A DNA stretch of 64,000 nt from Vicia villosa (GCF_029867415.1 NC_081183.1:12520404-12584403); one strand, 5' to 3'. Shown: positions 10,745 to 23,722, numbered from the stretch's first letter. Notes: generated by a model not told the origin, from the sequence alone. A program made the numbers and translations.

Positions 10745-12410
10745 GAGCATCTGAGCTGTGATAGAAGTTAAAAATTGAGAATAAGGGAATCTAAAGTGAA
10801 TGCAGTATATAATAGTAGATTAATCACAGTAATGAAGGCGGTAATAATATACACAATAGATATAGCTTAATTAAGAGCAAAGAATGATAGCTGCACTACA
10901 GTTTCAACAAGTACTATTATGGAGTATTCCAAGTAAAAGAAACTATACCTACAAATTATATTCTTTTAGCTGTCACTAAAGCTTCAATAAACAAATTTTT
11001 TATTATATTAAAATATATTAAATTTTTACTTTTTATTTTAAAATTTAATTGACGAATATTACTAATATAAAAATTAAATTATTCATTATAGATATTTTAA
11101 AATACATTAAGAATCATCACAAAGTTAAATAACTAAAATTAAAAAATTATCCTATTTTATATTAAATTCAAATATTTCAACATAGGAATTTCATTCCATA
11201 TACATAGATCTTACACAAAAGAAATCAAATATGTGCCTCTTACAAAAGAAATATTTGTATTTTAATATTCTTGTATCTTCACTTTCATGTATCCACAATT
11301 TTGAGTGGTCTTGTATCTTCTCTTTCATACTTCACTTTCATGTATCTACAAATTTTGAGTGGTCTTGTATCTTCCCTTTCATACATCTGAATCAAAATTG
11401 ATCCTGAAATAATAAATAAATATTTATTAAAATATATACTTTGAAAAAACTCCATTTACATGAAACCTTAAAAAGCAAAAACATCATTAGAATATTTTCT
11501 AAATAAAATTAAATCTAAAAATAATTTTATAATACAAGTTAAACATATGAATTTTGTGTCAGAAACTAAACCGTGTGATATGTTAAGTAATTAAATCAAA
11601 CTTCATTAGAAGAGAAAATTCTTTAAAATGATTTTTGTTTTAATTACAATTTAATTTGATAGTAATTTGTAATTGGATTCTTAAGCTAAAATTAAAGTCC
11701 CCTTGAGGGTGCTTGCACTACTTTGAGAGTTATTTTGTAGGAGTGAGAAATATAATAAAGGATAGGACTCAGGGAAATAAAATAATTTATCTACATTATG
11801 GAGGAAATTATAATAAAAGGAATGGAGCAAAGGCTAATTAGTAAACATATATAAACATTCGAATGAAATAGTGAATATCCATTTAGTTATTCATCAGTCA
11901 CCACTCTCCAGAAACCAAGTTACATAGAAAACAACTCAGAATCATAAGTTATAGCAAATCCGTAAGTGTGTTGAAACCGTAAAATTGCTTACCAAAACAC
12001 TGTAGTTTAAAATCAAAATCGGAAAATTCAGAACATCAAACCTATGCCGATAATTCTTGAATCGCGTTTGAGAATCGCTTCCGAAATAAGCATGTTTTGG
12101 CGTCTCTCCTTTTCACGATAAGAAATTTTCCTCGATTTGAACCTGCTATGTTTCACGTTTCCACTTCTGTTTCCATTTTCCACGATTCGATCTGAAGTTG
12201 TTCCGCTTTGAGAGGAAAAAAGCGCGTCTAAAAATACAGAATCGTGGAGAATGAAGATAGTGGAGAACGCGATGAATGAGAATGAGAGAAAACGAAAAAC
12301 ATAAAAAGAATTTCATTTATCGCATCGTTCTCATATGCTCCACGTTCATGTAAATAACTATACCTTGTAATTGACCTTTAATTAAATTAAACACACAAAA
12401 AAAATCAATT
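10745..12410. other. intron-like AT-rich remains of the RRP6-like copy 1
   Basis: No exon is recognisable. Three degenerate lines built on CTTTCATGTATCTACAA and GAGTGGTCTTGTATCTTC occur at 11275-11390 and again in copy 2 at 30985-31160. The exonuclease core exons expected between the HRDC exon and 13272 are missing. Confidence 0.5.
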
Positions 12411-12417
12411 AGCATAT

Positions 12418-12418
12418 A

Positions 12419-12470
<52 letters not shown>
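12418..12470. repeat. (TA)n microsatellite in copy 1
   Basis: About 26 TA units. The same position in copy 3 (53297-53378) has about 40 units, while copy 2 (34680-34695) has only a short irregular AT stretch. Confidence 0.95.
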
Positions 12471-12473
<3 letters not shown>

Positions 12474-12510
12474 AATTTAAATTTTCAATAAATACTATCT
12501 TCTTACATAG

Positions 12511-12599
12511 CTATACTCCCGAAACAATTAGATTCATTCCAATGGTATGCTACCATTGGAATGAATATAACTGCTTCCAAAGCCATAATATGAGTATAG
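12511..12599. repeat. foldback hairpin, short version (copy 1)
   Basis: It runs from CTATACTC to GAGTATAG, with inner arms ATTCATTCCAATGGTA and TACCATTGGAATGAAT almost back to back. Longer versions of the same palindrome are at 34739-35205 and 53413-53810. Copy 1 therefore looks like an internal deletion derivative. Confidence 0.75.
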
Positions 12600-13271
12600 T
12601 TATATAATAAAATAATATTTATTTTAAATTTATATATTTGTTTATCCGAGTTATATGCTAATTGATGTTTTTTTTTGTGTTTAATTTAATTAATAGTGAA
12701 TTGCAAGATACAATTGTCTACATGAATGTAGAGAAAATGGGAACTATGGGAACTATGCATGTGAGATAAATGGAACTCTTTTCATGGTTTTATTTAGTTT
12801 TGTCGAAATAGTTCTTTCTAAATTTCTAAAGTTTGAAAAATTCTACCAAAAATAAAAATAACATGCAGAAATGGTGGTGCAGAAGATACTGCAAACTATT
12901 TCTCTCCAATTTTAACACCTTTGAAGACCAAAGCAATTAAAATATGTTACTCTTGCATGATAAAAAAAATCAAAGGAAAAACTTCAATAGCTTATTTCAC
13001 CATTTTTTATGCACAAAAAACCATTTAATTTTGACATTAAATACATATACAACTAAACACTAAAATCCAGACATCATCAACCAATCAAAGGAAGTTTTTG
13101 CAAAAAAAAAATCATTTTATACAATTTTGCATCCATGGTAAGTAACAAGGGAAATAATGTCAATATTGAACAGTCAATTTTTTAAACAAACAAATCCGCA
13201 CCATGCATAAATAGTGTTAATAGAATAAGGAACCTATGTTGCATTAAAACAAAGGAAATCATGTACCACTA

Positions 13272-13530
13272 ACCTTCCTCCGAAGTTTCGAAGTATCAGA
13301 AGAATGCAAATTGGATAAAGGATGCGGCTACAAGAAAGGTACTATCAGTTCCACGATCAATAGGAGACATCATGCGAAGTTAAGGAAATATCAATAACTT
13401 ATCATGTGCTCAGTTACAAAATTCTTGAATAAAAGTTCACAAATGGTTATCAAACTTTACCGCAAACTTAGCAGCCATCTCCTTTAAATCTCTGACTTCT
13501 TCTACCAGCTTGAAAGGATTTTGTGGCACT
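13272..13530 (-). pseudogene. RRP6-like exonuclease exon remnants, copy 1
   Basis: The upstream exon (about 13530-13461) reads KLVEEVRDLKEMAAKFA before a donor (GTAAAG). This is the segment just before the first catalytic motif in RRP6-like proteins. The next exon survives only as its ends (about 13300-13272: DTSKL...RRK before GTTAGTG). Most of the exonuclease I motif region is deleted. The order on the minus strand is correct for a 5' to 3' RRP6-like gene. Confidence 0.7.
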
Positions 13531-13789
13531 TAAGCTCTTAAAACAAGATTGTAGCTCTTAAGCTTGATTGAATGTAAATGAATGGCTTTATAGCCAATAC
13601 AAAAACTAAAAAGGAGTAAAATAAGGAGGAATAAATCAATAAAGAATAATATTCCTAAAGAATAGGTTTATTCAAAAATAAACATATAAATCTTAACTTG
13701 AATAAGTCAAAACTAAATAATGGCACTATTCCAACATGATTGGTTAACGTTTGTGCTGGATAGTTGATTGCATGTTAGGTCGATTTATT

Positions 13790-14583
<794 letters not shown>

Positions 14584-14777
14584 ATGCTTATTAGTAAGAA
14601 AGTGGAGAAACAAGAAATGCAAGAATAGATCTCAACCATCCATTATCACCACAACCCCCATGATCCCTATTAAAAAGGAAGTTAAATTTAAAATTAATTT
14701 AAAATTTACCACTAAAATAGTGACACATACTCATTCTTGCATTTCTTCTTCAAATTGCTTCCTACTAAATAGCACTA

Positions 14778-15061
<284 letters not shown>

Positions 15062-15122
<61 letters not shown>
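15062..15122. repeat. (AT)n microsatellite, right of the MITE
   Basis: About 30 AT units. With 14780-14880 it probably was one array split by the MITE. Confidence 0.95.
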
Positions 15123-15124
<2 letters not shown>

Positions 15125-15149
15125 CCTTTATACACTACAAAAAAAAAAA

Positions 15150-15420
15150 GTTCTACAGCGACGTGGAAGTCACGCCGCAATGTTAAAAATCACGTCACAA
15201 ACATACAACAGCGACGTGGGCTGCTATGTCGCAGGAGCACGTGCGGCAAAGCAGTAGCGACGTTGAAAACACGTCAGAAGGTTGCGACGTGATTCCCACG
15301 TCGCAATAAATTTATATGGGGAACATGTCCCTGCACGCAGAGCAGGTGTGGCAGGTGTGGGGACTGTGAAATTGACTTTATTAGCGACGTTGGTCTCACG
15401 TCGCTACTTTGAATGTTTTT
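15150..15420. repeat. CACTA subterminal repeats
   Basis: GCGACGT or its complement ACGTCGC/ACGTCA recurs about nine times (for example 15158, 15209, 15256, 15281, 15297, 15384 and 15399), in both orientations. Confidence 0.75.
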
Positions 15421-15793
15421 TTTTAAATTAAATAATGCAGGAATAATTGTATTTTTTTATAATAAATTAATTAATTTATATAATAAAATTTATATATAAT
15501 AAAATTTATATGATGAAATTTATATATAATAAAATTTATATAATAAAATTTCTAAAATATATTTTATATAATAAAATTTATATAATAAAATTTTATAGGG
15601 TTAAATATATGATGCCCCCTGCCACTTGGGCGAGTTTTGATTTTGCCCCCCTGAAGTTTTTTTTTTTGTAAACCGCCCCCTATAAAACAAAGATTTTGTT
15701 TTCAGAAGCCCCTATCCCTTGTTTGGCTGACTGGACGTGGGAGATTTGGACTTGCTTAATATGTTTAATAAGCAAAAATCATTCAAAATTTTT

Positions 15794-15868
15794 GCCACAA
15801 CCAGGAATCGAACCTGGTCCTTGCATGATGCCATGATGCATCTCCTACCAACTGAACTGGTACATCTT
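15794..15868 (-). other. tRNA-like module in left inverted repeat
   Basis: The minus strand reads AGTTCAGTTGGTAGGAG (a D-arm and A-box look-alike) and then ACCAGG-TTCGATT-CCTGGT, a perfect T-arm with the B-box GGTTCGATTCC. The 3' acceptor strand TTGTGGC has no complementary 5' partner, so a normal acceptor stem does not form. I read it as a tRNA-derived module carrying internal Pol III promoter boxes, not as a working tRNA gene. Confidence 0.7.
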
Positions 15869-16954
15869 ATTGATTTTTTTTTGTTTCAAACTCAATTTAA
15901 TATATATTATTTACGTTTTAACTATTTTTATAAAAAATATATAGATTAACGTTAATATTAATAATTAAAAAAACTAAACAATAATTATACATATTAAAAA
16001 CATTAATATATTATAAAAAAACGTTAATGTATATTTAAAATGTACTTTATATATTATAAAAAATATTAATATATTATAAAACATTAATATATTAATGTAC
16101 TTTATATATTAATGTACTTTCTAATTGAACTTTTAAAGTTTTTGGTTTTTATAAATTGATAATTCTTTTATAAATTAAATTTTTATAACTTTAATATTGT
16201 TTTTAATTAACGTTTTTATATATATACTGAATGTTTAAATTTAATTAACATATAAAATAAAAACATTTAGTATATATGTTACATAAAAAACTAATTATAT
16301 AAAATGATTTTATATAAAACATAATAAACTATTAATATATATACTTTTATATAAAATATATTTATATTAAAACTGTACATATAAAATGATTTTTGTTTTT
16401 AAAAAAAAAACTGTACATATAAAATGATTTATATAATATATATTAGAATCATTATAAAAAACTGTACATATAAAAAAACTATACATATTAATTTATAATT
16501 TTGTTTGTTTTATATAATATATATTAGAATCATTATAAAAATATATATATATATATATATAAATGATTTATAACACAATTAATTTTTATATAGAACGTTT
16601 TATATTAATATACTAACTTTTATATATAACGTTTTAATATACTAACTTTTATATGTTAAATGTTTTAATATATATACTTTTATATAAAATATATTTATAT
16701 TAAAACTGTACATATAAAATGATTTATATAATATATATTAGAATCATTATAAAAAACTGTACATATAAAAAAACTATATATTATAACCCTGTACATAATA
16801 TAATATATACTAACAAAATAAATAAACTATACATATTAAAAAAACTGTACATATACTAACAAAATGTACATATAAAAAAACTGTACACAATTAATATATA
16901 TTAGAATCATTATAAAAATATTTATAAATGATTTATAACACAATTAATTTAAAA

Positions 16955-17021
<67 letters not shown>

Positions 17022-17250
17022 TAAAAGTATATATATTAAAAATTTAACACAATTAATTTTTATATATAACGTTTTATATTATAACACAATTAATTTAAGA
17101 ATTTATAAATTTAAAATATTATATAAAACATTTTATATTAATATACTAACTTTTTATGCTAATATAAAATACATTAATATGTTCAGTTTTTATTCAGTTA
17201 AACAATTAATAAGAAAACCAAATAAAAAACATGTAGTTACAATGAAAATG

Positions 17251-17317
17251 CATAGTTGAGTTGGTTGAGGAGTTGCTCATTAACATGCTAGTGGTGGGTT
17301 TGATCCTTGGTTGTGGC
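17251..17317 (+). other. tRNA-like module in right inverted repeat
   Basis: This is the mirror copy of 15794-15868: TAGTTGAGTTGGTTGAGGAG (A-box-like), then GGGTTTGATCC (B-box-like, degraded) and TTGTGGCA. The T-arm stem is damaged here. Both modules point outward from the element's centre. Confidence 0.6.
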
Positions 17318-17370
17318 AAAATTTTTAATTGATTTTTGCTTATTAAACATCTTATACAATAAGTAAGCAA

Positions 17371-17500
17371 GTCCAGTCAGCCAAACAAGGACTTCAAATG
17401 CCAAGTCAGCCAGATCCCCCACGTCCAGTCAGCCAAACAAGGACTTCAAATGCCAAGTCAGCCAGATCCCCCACGTCCAGTCAGCCAAACAAGGGATAGG
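17371..17500. repeat. 52-bp tandem repeat in the right inverted repeat
   Basis: Units start GTCCAGTCAGCCAAACAAGG at 17371, 17423 and 17475. The left inverted repeat has only one copy of the equivalent unit. Confidence 0.9.
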
Positions 17501-17759
17501 GGCTTCTGAAAACAGAATCTGTGTTTTATAAGGGGCAGTTTACAAAAAAAAAACTTCAGGGGGGCAAAATCAAAACTCGCCCTAGTGGCAGGGGGCATCG
17601 TATATTTAACCCAATTTTATAAAATAAATTCATATAATAAAATTTATATAATAAATTCAATTAAATAAAATTTAAAATTTAAAACTAATATTTTAATGAA
17701 TTAAAATGTAAAATAGTTGCATAAATATAAATTTAAAACAAATGAAATACCAAATGTTT

Positions 17760-18180
17760 TTATGAGGCATCATCATCATTCGGAAAATAATTACCAGGAT
17801 TAAAATCATCATCCACTCCGTCATCCTCCGGCTCTGGATCAGGAACATTACGGTATTTTCCACCACCTTGCATAAATCGTCTCATCTTCTCCTCCATCTC
17901 AAATTGCTTCTTCAGAATGCCCTCTATCTGCCGCACATGTTGTTGCTCCATATCAGATTGCGTCTTCCGCATCATTTCCATCTGCTGCTCTTGTTTATGC
18001 CTCACGGCCTCATATTCGCGTCTCGCCTATTGCCTTACTGTTTCAGCCTGTTCGCGTGTCAGATTTGGTTGACGCGATCCACCCTCTCCATCTATAATTC
18101 TTTGAAACAGATTGCGATCACCAGCTCTATAGCTGGACGCCAAATTTTCATCTCCAAAAAAGCAAGTGCGAATGACTTAA
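17760..18180 (-). pseudogene. coiled-coil ORF, CACTA ORF1-like C-terminus, opposite strand
   Basis: The minus strand, reading from about 18180, gives NLASSYRAGDRNLFQRII, then NLTREQAETVRQ, a stop near 18030, then a Gln/Met/Glu-rich coiled coil (RHKQEQQMEMMRKTQSD and on) and an acidic end rich in Asp. Acidic and coiled-coil tails like this occur at the ends of En/Spm ORF1 proteins, but there is no diagnostic domain. It runs against the DUF4216 ORF that starts at 18187 on the other strand, suggesting a second CACTA fragment joined head to head or inserted. Function unknown. Confidence 0.4.
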
Positions 18181-18186
18181 ATCTAA

Positions 18187-18642
18187 AATTTGCAAATTTG
18201 TCATATTTTGGGGTTTATCAAGCGCGTTTTGGTGTTTGATTACGCGAAGTTTCAGATTCATGTATTTGGTTGCAAGTGGGTTAAAAATAATAATGGCATA
18301 CGAATGGATAAGTCAGGATTTTTGCAAGTGGATCTCAATAGGGTGGGGTACAGAGATGAGCCTTTCATTCTAGCCTCTCAAGCTAAACAAGTGTTCTATG
18401 TCAATGAGCCGACAAGTACAAAATGGTATATAATGCTTTTATCTAACAAAATAATTGATGAAAACATTGGAGATCAAGGTGATATTTGTGTTGGCATTGA
18501 ATCTTGTACAAGAAACGATCAAAATGAGAATGAATTTTGTACTAGAAATGATCATAATGAGGATATTTGGATCAATCCAACCGTCCGCGTTGTTAAGAGA
18601 CGCGTAGAACATATTCCTACCAAGAAAAGAAAGAGACGTTAG
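18187..18642 (+). pseudogene. TNP2-type CACTA transposase C-terminus (DUF4216)
   Basis: The frame reads DYAKFQIHVFGCKWVKNNNG, then GFLQVDLNRVGY and EPFILASQAKQVFYVNEP. This is the DUF4216 domain found at the C-terminus of TNP2 transposases of plant CACTA elements. The first 15 or so codons are in another phase (LKFANLSYFGV), so a frameshift lies near 18225. The DDE catalytic part is absent upstream, replaced by the opposite-strand segment and the Mutator-like insertion. The C-terminus ends in a basic tail (KKRKRR), a plausible nuclear localisation signal. Confidence 0.8.
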
Positions 18643-19207
18643 TGAAAAAGGTAATAGTATATATATTCAATTCCGACAACTTTCTTTTTTTGACACAAGT
18701 ACTAATGTGCTTTATTAAATTTGTACCGGTTGTTATATATTCAATTTGTATAGTTTTTATCAATTTGTATTCTGATTGTTACAATACTTGTCATCCGATT
18801 TTGGTGCATATTTTCGTTTTGTACATAACTTTTGAACCATGTATCCGTTTGTCGACTTCTTTACATGTAACTATACTATTTTGACGATTCTGGAGCTGCT
18901 CATGCACTTATGTTTGCATTTCGGGACTGTTTTTTATCGGTTTTGCTTCTGTCCATAATCAAAAGTCGGGCTTAGGGTCTGAATTTCGGAAAACCGACTT
19001 CATTTTTGAGTCCGTGAGGACGTTTTACCATAGCCATATAAATTTCGTTCAATTCCGACAACTTTCTTTTTTTGACACTTATTCCGATTTAACCGATTTC
19101 GATTTCGATTTACTTGTACATAGTTACTTTGACTTCCATTTGACTTGTATACATGTTTAAATATTAATAGTGTACTAATGTGCTTTAGTTTGTTTGATAC
19201 AAGTCAA
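18643..19207. other. spacer between CACTA ORFs
   Basis: The phrase TTCAATTCCGACAACTTTCT occurs twice (about 18668 and 19049) and ACTAATGTGCTTTA twice (about 18703 and 19174), so part of the spacer is a direct duplication. No gene is seen. Confidence 0.6.
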
Positions 19208-21270
19208 ATGGCTAGTAATCAAGAAAACTCACAAGATAGAGATGCTCCAGATACAAATCCTCCATCTGATACATCAGCAACAAAAGTTGCACGAGGCATC
19301 ACCATTATGAAGGGAATCATTCGAGATAGAGACAAAGGATTAATATATAATTTAGAATGAAATTCTGATAACCAAGCAATTGGTACTAATGCTGCAAAGT
19401 TGAGAAACTACATTGGTAAACTTGTTCGTATGCATATTCCAATCTTCGTATTTAAATGGAATCTGAAAAGCAAACCGTTGGACGAGAAAAAAGATATGCT
19501 TTGGGCTGAGCTTAAGGTATCATATATGGTTGTTGTTATTATCTTGACGATAATGTGTTTAAATTACTTATACTAACACACTCTATGCGTATGTTTTTTC
19601 GCAGAGGTCTTTTAACATACCAGATGAGCGTAAATGCTACATACTTGGTTTGGCCGGAAAAAGATATAGAGGGTGGAAAGCTTTATTAACAAACACCTAT
19701 CTTAAGGATAAAGAAGGAAACTTTCTTGAAGAGGCACCGGGACGTCCAAAAAAATATGAGCTCTTCATTAAAGAAGAAGATTGGGCTGAGTTTGTAAATC
19801 AAAGAGATGAAGCTTTCTGGAAAAGGAGTGCCACAAATAGGGCGAGAGCATCAAAACCTCCGTATCCATACAAAAAAGGGCGTTTGGGATATGCACGCTT
19901 AGAGGAAAAAATTGTAAGTAAATAGAAATGCTACATTCTTATTAATTGTCTAAATGTGTTGTAATTGACGATTTTATCATTTGTGTCAATGCATAGTTAG
20001 AGGAGACGAAAAGTGAGGAAACCTCACTTCCAGTACATGTGTTGTGGAAGGAAGCTCGTGTGGGCAAGAATCGAGCTGTTGATCCCGATGTTCAAAAAGT
20101 TTATGATGAATGTGTAAGTATAACACTGTGTCTTTAATTAAATCAAATGTTTATTAATATATAATTGATTTTTTATCTCCACTAATAATTTTTGAAATGT
20201 AAATGAATTACAGGAGACCATGTCGCAATCGATATCCACCGGTGAGGACCAGGATAATAGGAGCGTACTTAGTAGAGCACTAGATGTTCCTGAGTATCCC
20301 GGTCGGGTGAGGGATAAAGGTCATGGTGTGACTCCAACCTCTTTCTATAAGCATTCTAGGAGAAGAAATCCTACCAATGAAGAAGTGTTGCAAAAATTGC
20401 AGGAATTACAAGCACAAGTCTCTGAATTGCAAAGAGATAAAGAGATGTATATGAGAGAAAAGTGCAATACTTCATCGGTGAAAGAAACTAGTGATAAAGC
20501 TAGTATCAATTGTCAAAGAAAATTTCCCGAGGTAATTATAAATTCTTTTTTCTTACAATTATTCTATTTTATTAATGATAATGACTCTATATTTATTATT
20601 GGTTTAGGGCATTTCATCTTCCCAACTATACTTATCGTCACCGAATTATCGTCTAGTTGGCAAGGGAAAAGTGCACAACACTTTGGGAGATTTACTTCAC
20701 CATAGACCTCTCCCAGATGGACACCGGAAATTATCAGTTGATGTTGTATTAGATCATGATGCGGTGCTACCGGTACCTGACATGGTCTTAGAGACAACAT
20801 TGATGCGAGATGCAATAGGGTCATTTGTTGCATGGCCCTCGGAGCTCATTATCATTGGTGATGAGGTATGTTGAAAACCATTATGAATCATTTAGTTTTC
20901 GAATGTCAATTTTGAACCGTTACGTTAATTATTTTTTACATGATAATTTTAGAACGCTCCTACAAAACCCGCAATTAAGGGTAAAGGGATTTTGCAGGAG
21001 GACGAGTCTGTTGCATCACCAAAAGAGGTACATTTAAAGTGTTAATATATGATCTGAATCTAAAACTGCATGATTTTATAATTTACCTAAGTTATATGAT
21101 TTTTAGGTATCTGCTCGGGGGTCACAACAAGTGACGCAGCAAGTTCGTAGCGTACCACCCAAGGAAAAGGGTCCTCCAAAGCTTGGGATAAAAAGAGGTA
21201 CTTTTGTGCCTCGATACCAGCAGACGCTCGGAACACTTGTTGATATGTCAGATTTGACGACAATAAAATA
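19208..21270 (+). pseudogene. En/Spm Transposase_24-type ORF1, multi-exon, one stop
   Basis: The start is MASNQENSQDRD. Exons by GT-AG signals: 19208-19515, 19605-19913, 19997-20113, 20214-20531, 20608-20865, 20953-21027 and 21107 to about 21260. Exon 1 has AIGTNAAKLRNYIGKLVRMH and exon 2 has RKCYILGLAGKRYRGWKALL, then KEEDWAEFVNQRDEAFW and GRLGYARLEEKI, the Plant transposase (Ptta/En/Spm, PF03004) pattern. Exon 4 carries a heptad-rich coiled coil (LQKLQELQAQVSELQRDKE). A TGA at 19358-19360 interrupts exon 1, so it is probably non-functional. In the family this protein binds the subterminal repeats and partners TNP2. Confidence 0.75.
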
Positions 21271-21319
21271 CCTAAAAGAAAATTTAATTATTCTAAATAT
21301 TATTAATCTTTAATCTACT

Positions 21320-21905
21320 TGAAATGATTTTTGAGTACCAACTTCATATTAGAAAACCTCTAACTAAAGTGCAACAAAAAAATGCAAAAACATACATTTC
21401 AATTAAGTGTTAGGTTTTTAGTTCGATAAAGTAATTATGATATATATTATTTTTATTTTATATAATATTTGATTATGACATTAAATTAAGAGTTATATTG
21501 ATTTAATTTTATTGGATAGAATAACAATGCTTTATATAAAGTTATGTAATCAATTCGTTCTTTAATTATAGTTTTTGTATTTAATAAAATTAATATAATG
21601 AAATATAATTAATTTTTATTTATCAATAATTTCATTAAATCTTATTTATCATTATTCTCATTAATCTCAGTACCTGACATTTACATAGCCTATATGGCTT
21701 GTGTCTACACTAAATAGATAAATATATCTATATACTATGTGAAGAGTAGGTTGTGACAATAGTAAGAGAAGTGGAAACAATAATTTCTTAAAATAAAACA
21801 ATAATTGTAAACTGTATTTCCTGCAAAATAAAATAAAATAGGAAGAACATGATAATTGTTTATTTTATATTATATGCAATAGAAAATTGTCAATTCATCT
21901 AAACA
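21320..21905. other. AT-rich, no gene seen
   Basis: No CACTA right terminus, exon or repeat family is recognisable. Confidence 0.45.
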
Positions 21906-22270
21906 AATTTTTTTTTTAAATAAGCAATGGAATTAAAGGGAGCAAAAGGGATGCTCCACCCCGAAACAAACGGAAAGTTCCTACCTCTCAAAACACGAGA
22001 GAGGTAAAATAATAGTTACAAAGATTCACCTTCTTATAAGAAGAACAAAGCCACCTCCATGAATTATAAACAATCTCCGACATACAATCGGTAAAGCTAA
22101 AGGTCTTTTCTTTAAAAATCACCGCATTACGCTTTAGCCATAAAGTCCAAACCGTAGCAAGCCAAACAACCGCCGCTATCGTCCTCTTGTTCAAGCTATT
22201 AAATTTAACACAATTGTGAAATAAATCCACAAACTCCTCTAGAGACAAAACTTGGCTTATATCTAGCCAA
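21906..22270 (-). mobile_element. 5'-truncated LINE 3' end (L1 type)
   Basis: The minus strand codes LNKRTIAAVVWLATVWTLWL and KRNAVIFKEKTFSFTDCMSE, the C-terminal W..iW..RN pattern after the zf-RVT region of plant L1-type ORF2. It then has a short 3' end (GGGGTGGAGCATCCCTTTTG) and an A-tail (T-run at 21909-21919). Only about 360 bp remain. The same 3' end text recurs at 32390-32430. Confidence 0.8.
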
Positions 22271-23507
22271 CATTCAATGTCTTAATAAAATCAAATACAC
22301 CTACACAAATAATCTTCAATGCATTGAATAAATACCCTTGTGTGTGATTGTGCCTGTTATTGACTGAATTAATTTTCAGATAATATTCAATATTTTCTGA
22401 GTTAGATTTCCACAACATTTCTCATCAATAACAACATTAGAACAAAACTCGTGCTTCTCTCGATATAAGTTGTCGAATCAACAACCTTTTCAATAGAACA
22501 AACAGTTAGATATGACTGCAATCTTTTAATTGCTTTTATATAGAACTCAAGTAACTTGACTGCAATATTTTACACAATGGGCATGCTAGTGAGAAAATGG
22601 GTCATGAGTTATTAAATCATGTTAGCGGAAGCAAACATCTATTCCGCACTACCATTGTTTGTGAAACTCCCTGCATAAATGATACTGGATTCTTTGAGTA
22701 AAACACATCGGTACCTACATTCAATTTTGACAATGGTTATTTATCAATTAGAAGACATGACAAACACATTTTGTAAAGTTGGATAAAAAAGAAGTAAATT
22801 TTCAAGTGCCTTTCTTGCTTTTTTGATACTTGAACTGTAAAATTGTCTTGCTCTCAAAATGTTATTGTATGGTCTCTACATAATGTGGTAGAAATAAATA
22901 AAAATGTTTGAATGAGAGTGAGTGAGTACCTTTGAGGTTCAAAGCTATTCAGACACAAAAGAAACATGAACTTCTCCAATATCCATAAAGAGTCAGATTA
23001 ATGTTATTATGTACACTTGCGATGGCCTTGTTCGAATCAACAAAACACAATGAATTGAATTTAGTTATGAAGTAACAGTAAATAATAGGTCGATGATAAA
23101 GAAGATGCATAACATACCATTGAGTTGATGCCGATGCTACAGTGCCATGCTTAAACTTTCAACTTCAAAGCAAAATATCACATAATCCGCAAATGGTAAA
23201 AGCAGAGAGGAAAAGCAGAGAAAATCCAGATGGATGATTTCAGTTTTCCTACATAGTTGTACTTGAAGTTTAGAGGCAAGATAACATTTTATATCCTCAC
23301 CACCCAAAACTCGTGCATCAGCCCCTGCAAGAAATGCATATAAACTGCTTGGTATGCTATGCTCACCATTGTTTTTGGATAGGTGCATATCTCCTGATAA
23401 CGATATGATCTCAAATTTGACCTATAGTGCAAAATAAAGTTTTGTGAAGAGAATTGAATCTAGGGACATTGATTTTAAATTATAAACTGAACCACAAATG
23501 TCTAAAC
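22271..23507. other. no gene supported
   Basis: A minus-strand frame at 23388-23137 (SIPSSLYAFLAGADARVL...) has nearby AG and GT signals, but I recognise no family. The segment around 22733-22785 (GGTTATTTATCAATTAGAAG) recurs at 51915-51965, so part of this stretch is also duplicated. Confidence 0.35.
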
Positions 23508-23721
23508 TGTTAGTCAGTTTTTATGATTCCTCTATTTTAGGAGTAGTTATTTGTTTTGAATTAGTCTACCACATTATTATGAGTATTGGGTTGTAAACGT
23601 GGGTATTGTTTTTCAGTTTTCTATCATGTGTAAGGCTATATATTAGCCAACGTTGTTATTCAATAAACTGAATCCTTCCTTTCAATTTCATCATCTTTTA
23701 CATAACTGTTGGTTCTCAACA
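23508..23721 (+). repeat. Ty1-copia 5' LTR
   Basis: 214 bp, TG...CA. It carries GGCTATATATTAG near 23633 as a TATA-like element and AATAAA at 23661 as a possible poly(A) signal. Confidence 0.95.
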
Positions 23722-23722
23722 T

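Larger units (their letters stand above)
15589..17621. mobile_element. non-autonomous Mutator-like element with 9-bp target duplication
   Basis: The element spans 15598-17612 (2015 bp). Its ends are GGGTTAAATATATGATGCCC and the complementary GGGCATCGTATATTTAACCC. The terminal inverted repeats are about 270 bp (left) and about 360 bp (right). Both flanks read AATTTTATA (15589-15597 and 17613-17621), a perfect 9-bp duplication as expected for Mutator-type transposition. The inside is AT-rich with no transposase. The right repeat is longer because a 52-bp unit is repeated (starts 17371, 17423, 17475). Each inverted repeat carries a tRNA-like segment, listed separately. Confidence 0.9.
15133..21320 (+). 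mobile_element. CACTA (En/Spm) element, partial, with nested insertion
   Basis: The left terminus is CACTACAAAAAA at 15133, the CACTA signature. It is followed to about 15420 by subterminal repeats of GCGACGTG in both orientations, which in this family bind the element's own protein. Inside are a TNP2-type transposase C-terminus (DUF4216, 18187-18642) and a multi-exon En/Spm Transposase_24 gene (19208-21270), both on plus. A 2.0 kb Mutator-like element is inserted at 15598-17612. I found no matching TTTTTGTAGTG terminus on the right, so the right end is approximate and probably lost. Confidence 0.75.

Noticed and set aside
15794..15868. A functional tRNA gene on the minus strand
   Set aside because: The D-arm-like and T-arm parts are good, but the acceptor strands do not pair and there is no clear anticodon arm. 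The same text sits in the other inverted repeat of the transposon.
23137..23388. An 83-aa minus-strand gene
   Set aside because: Open, with nearby splice-like signals, but no recognisable family and no supporting exons.
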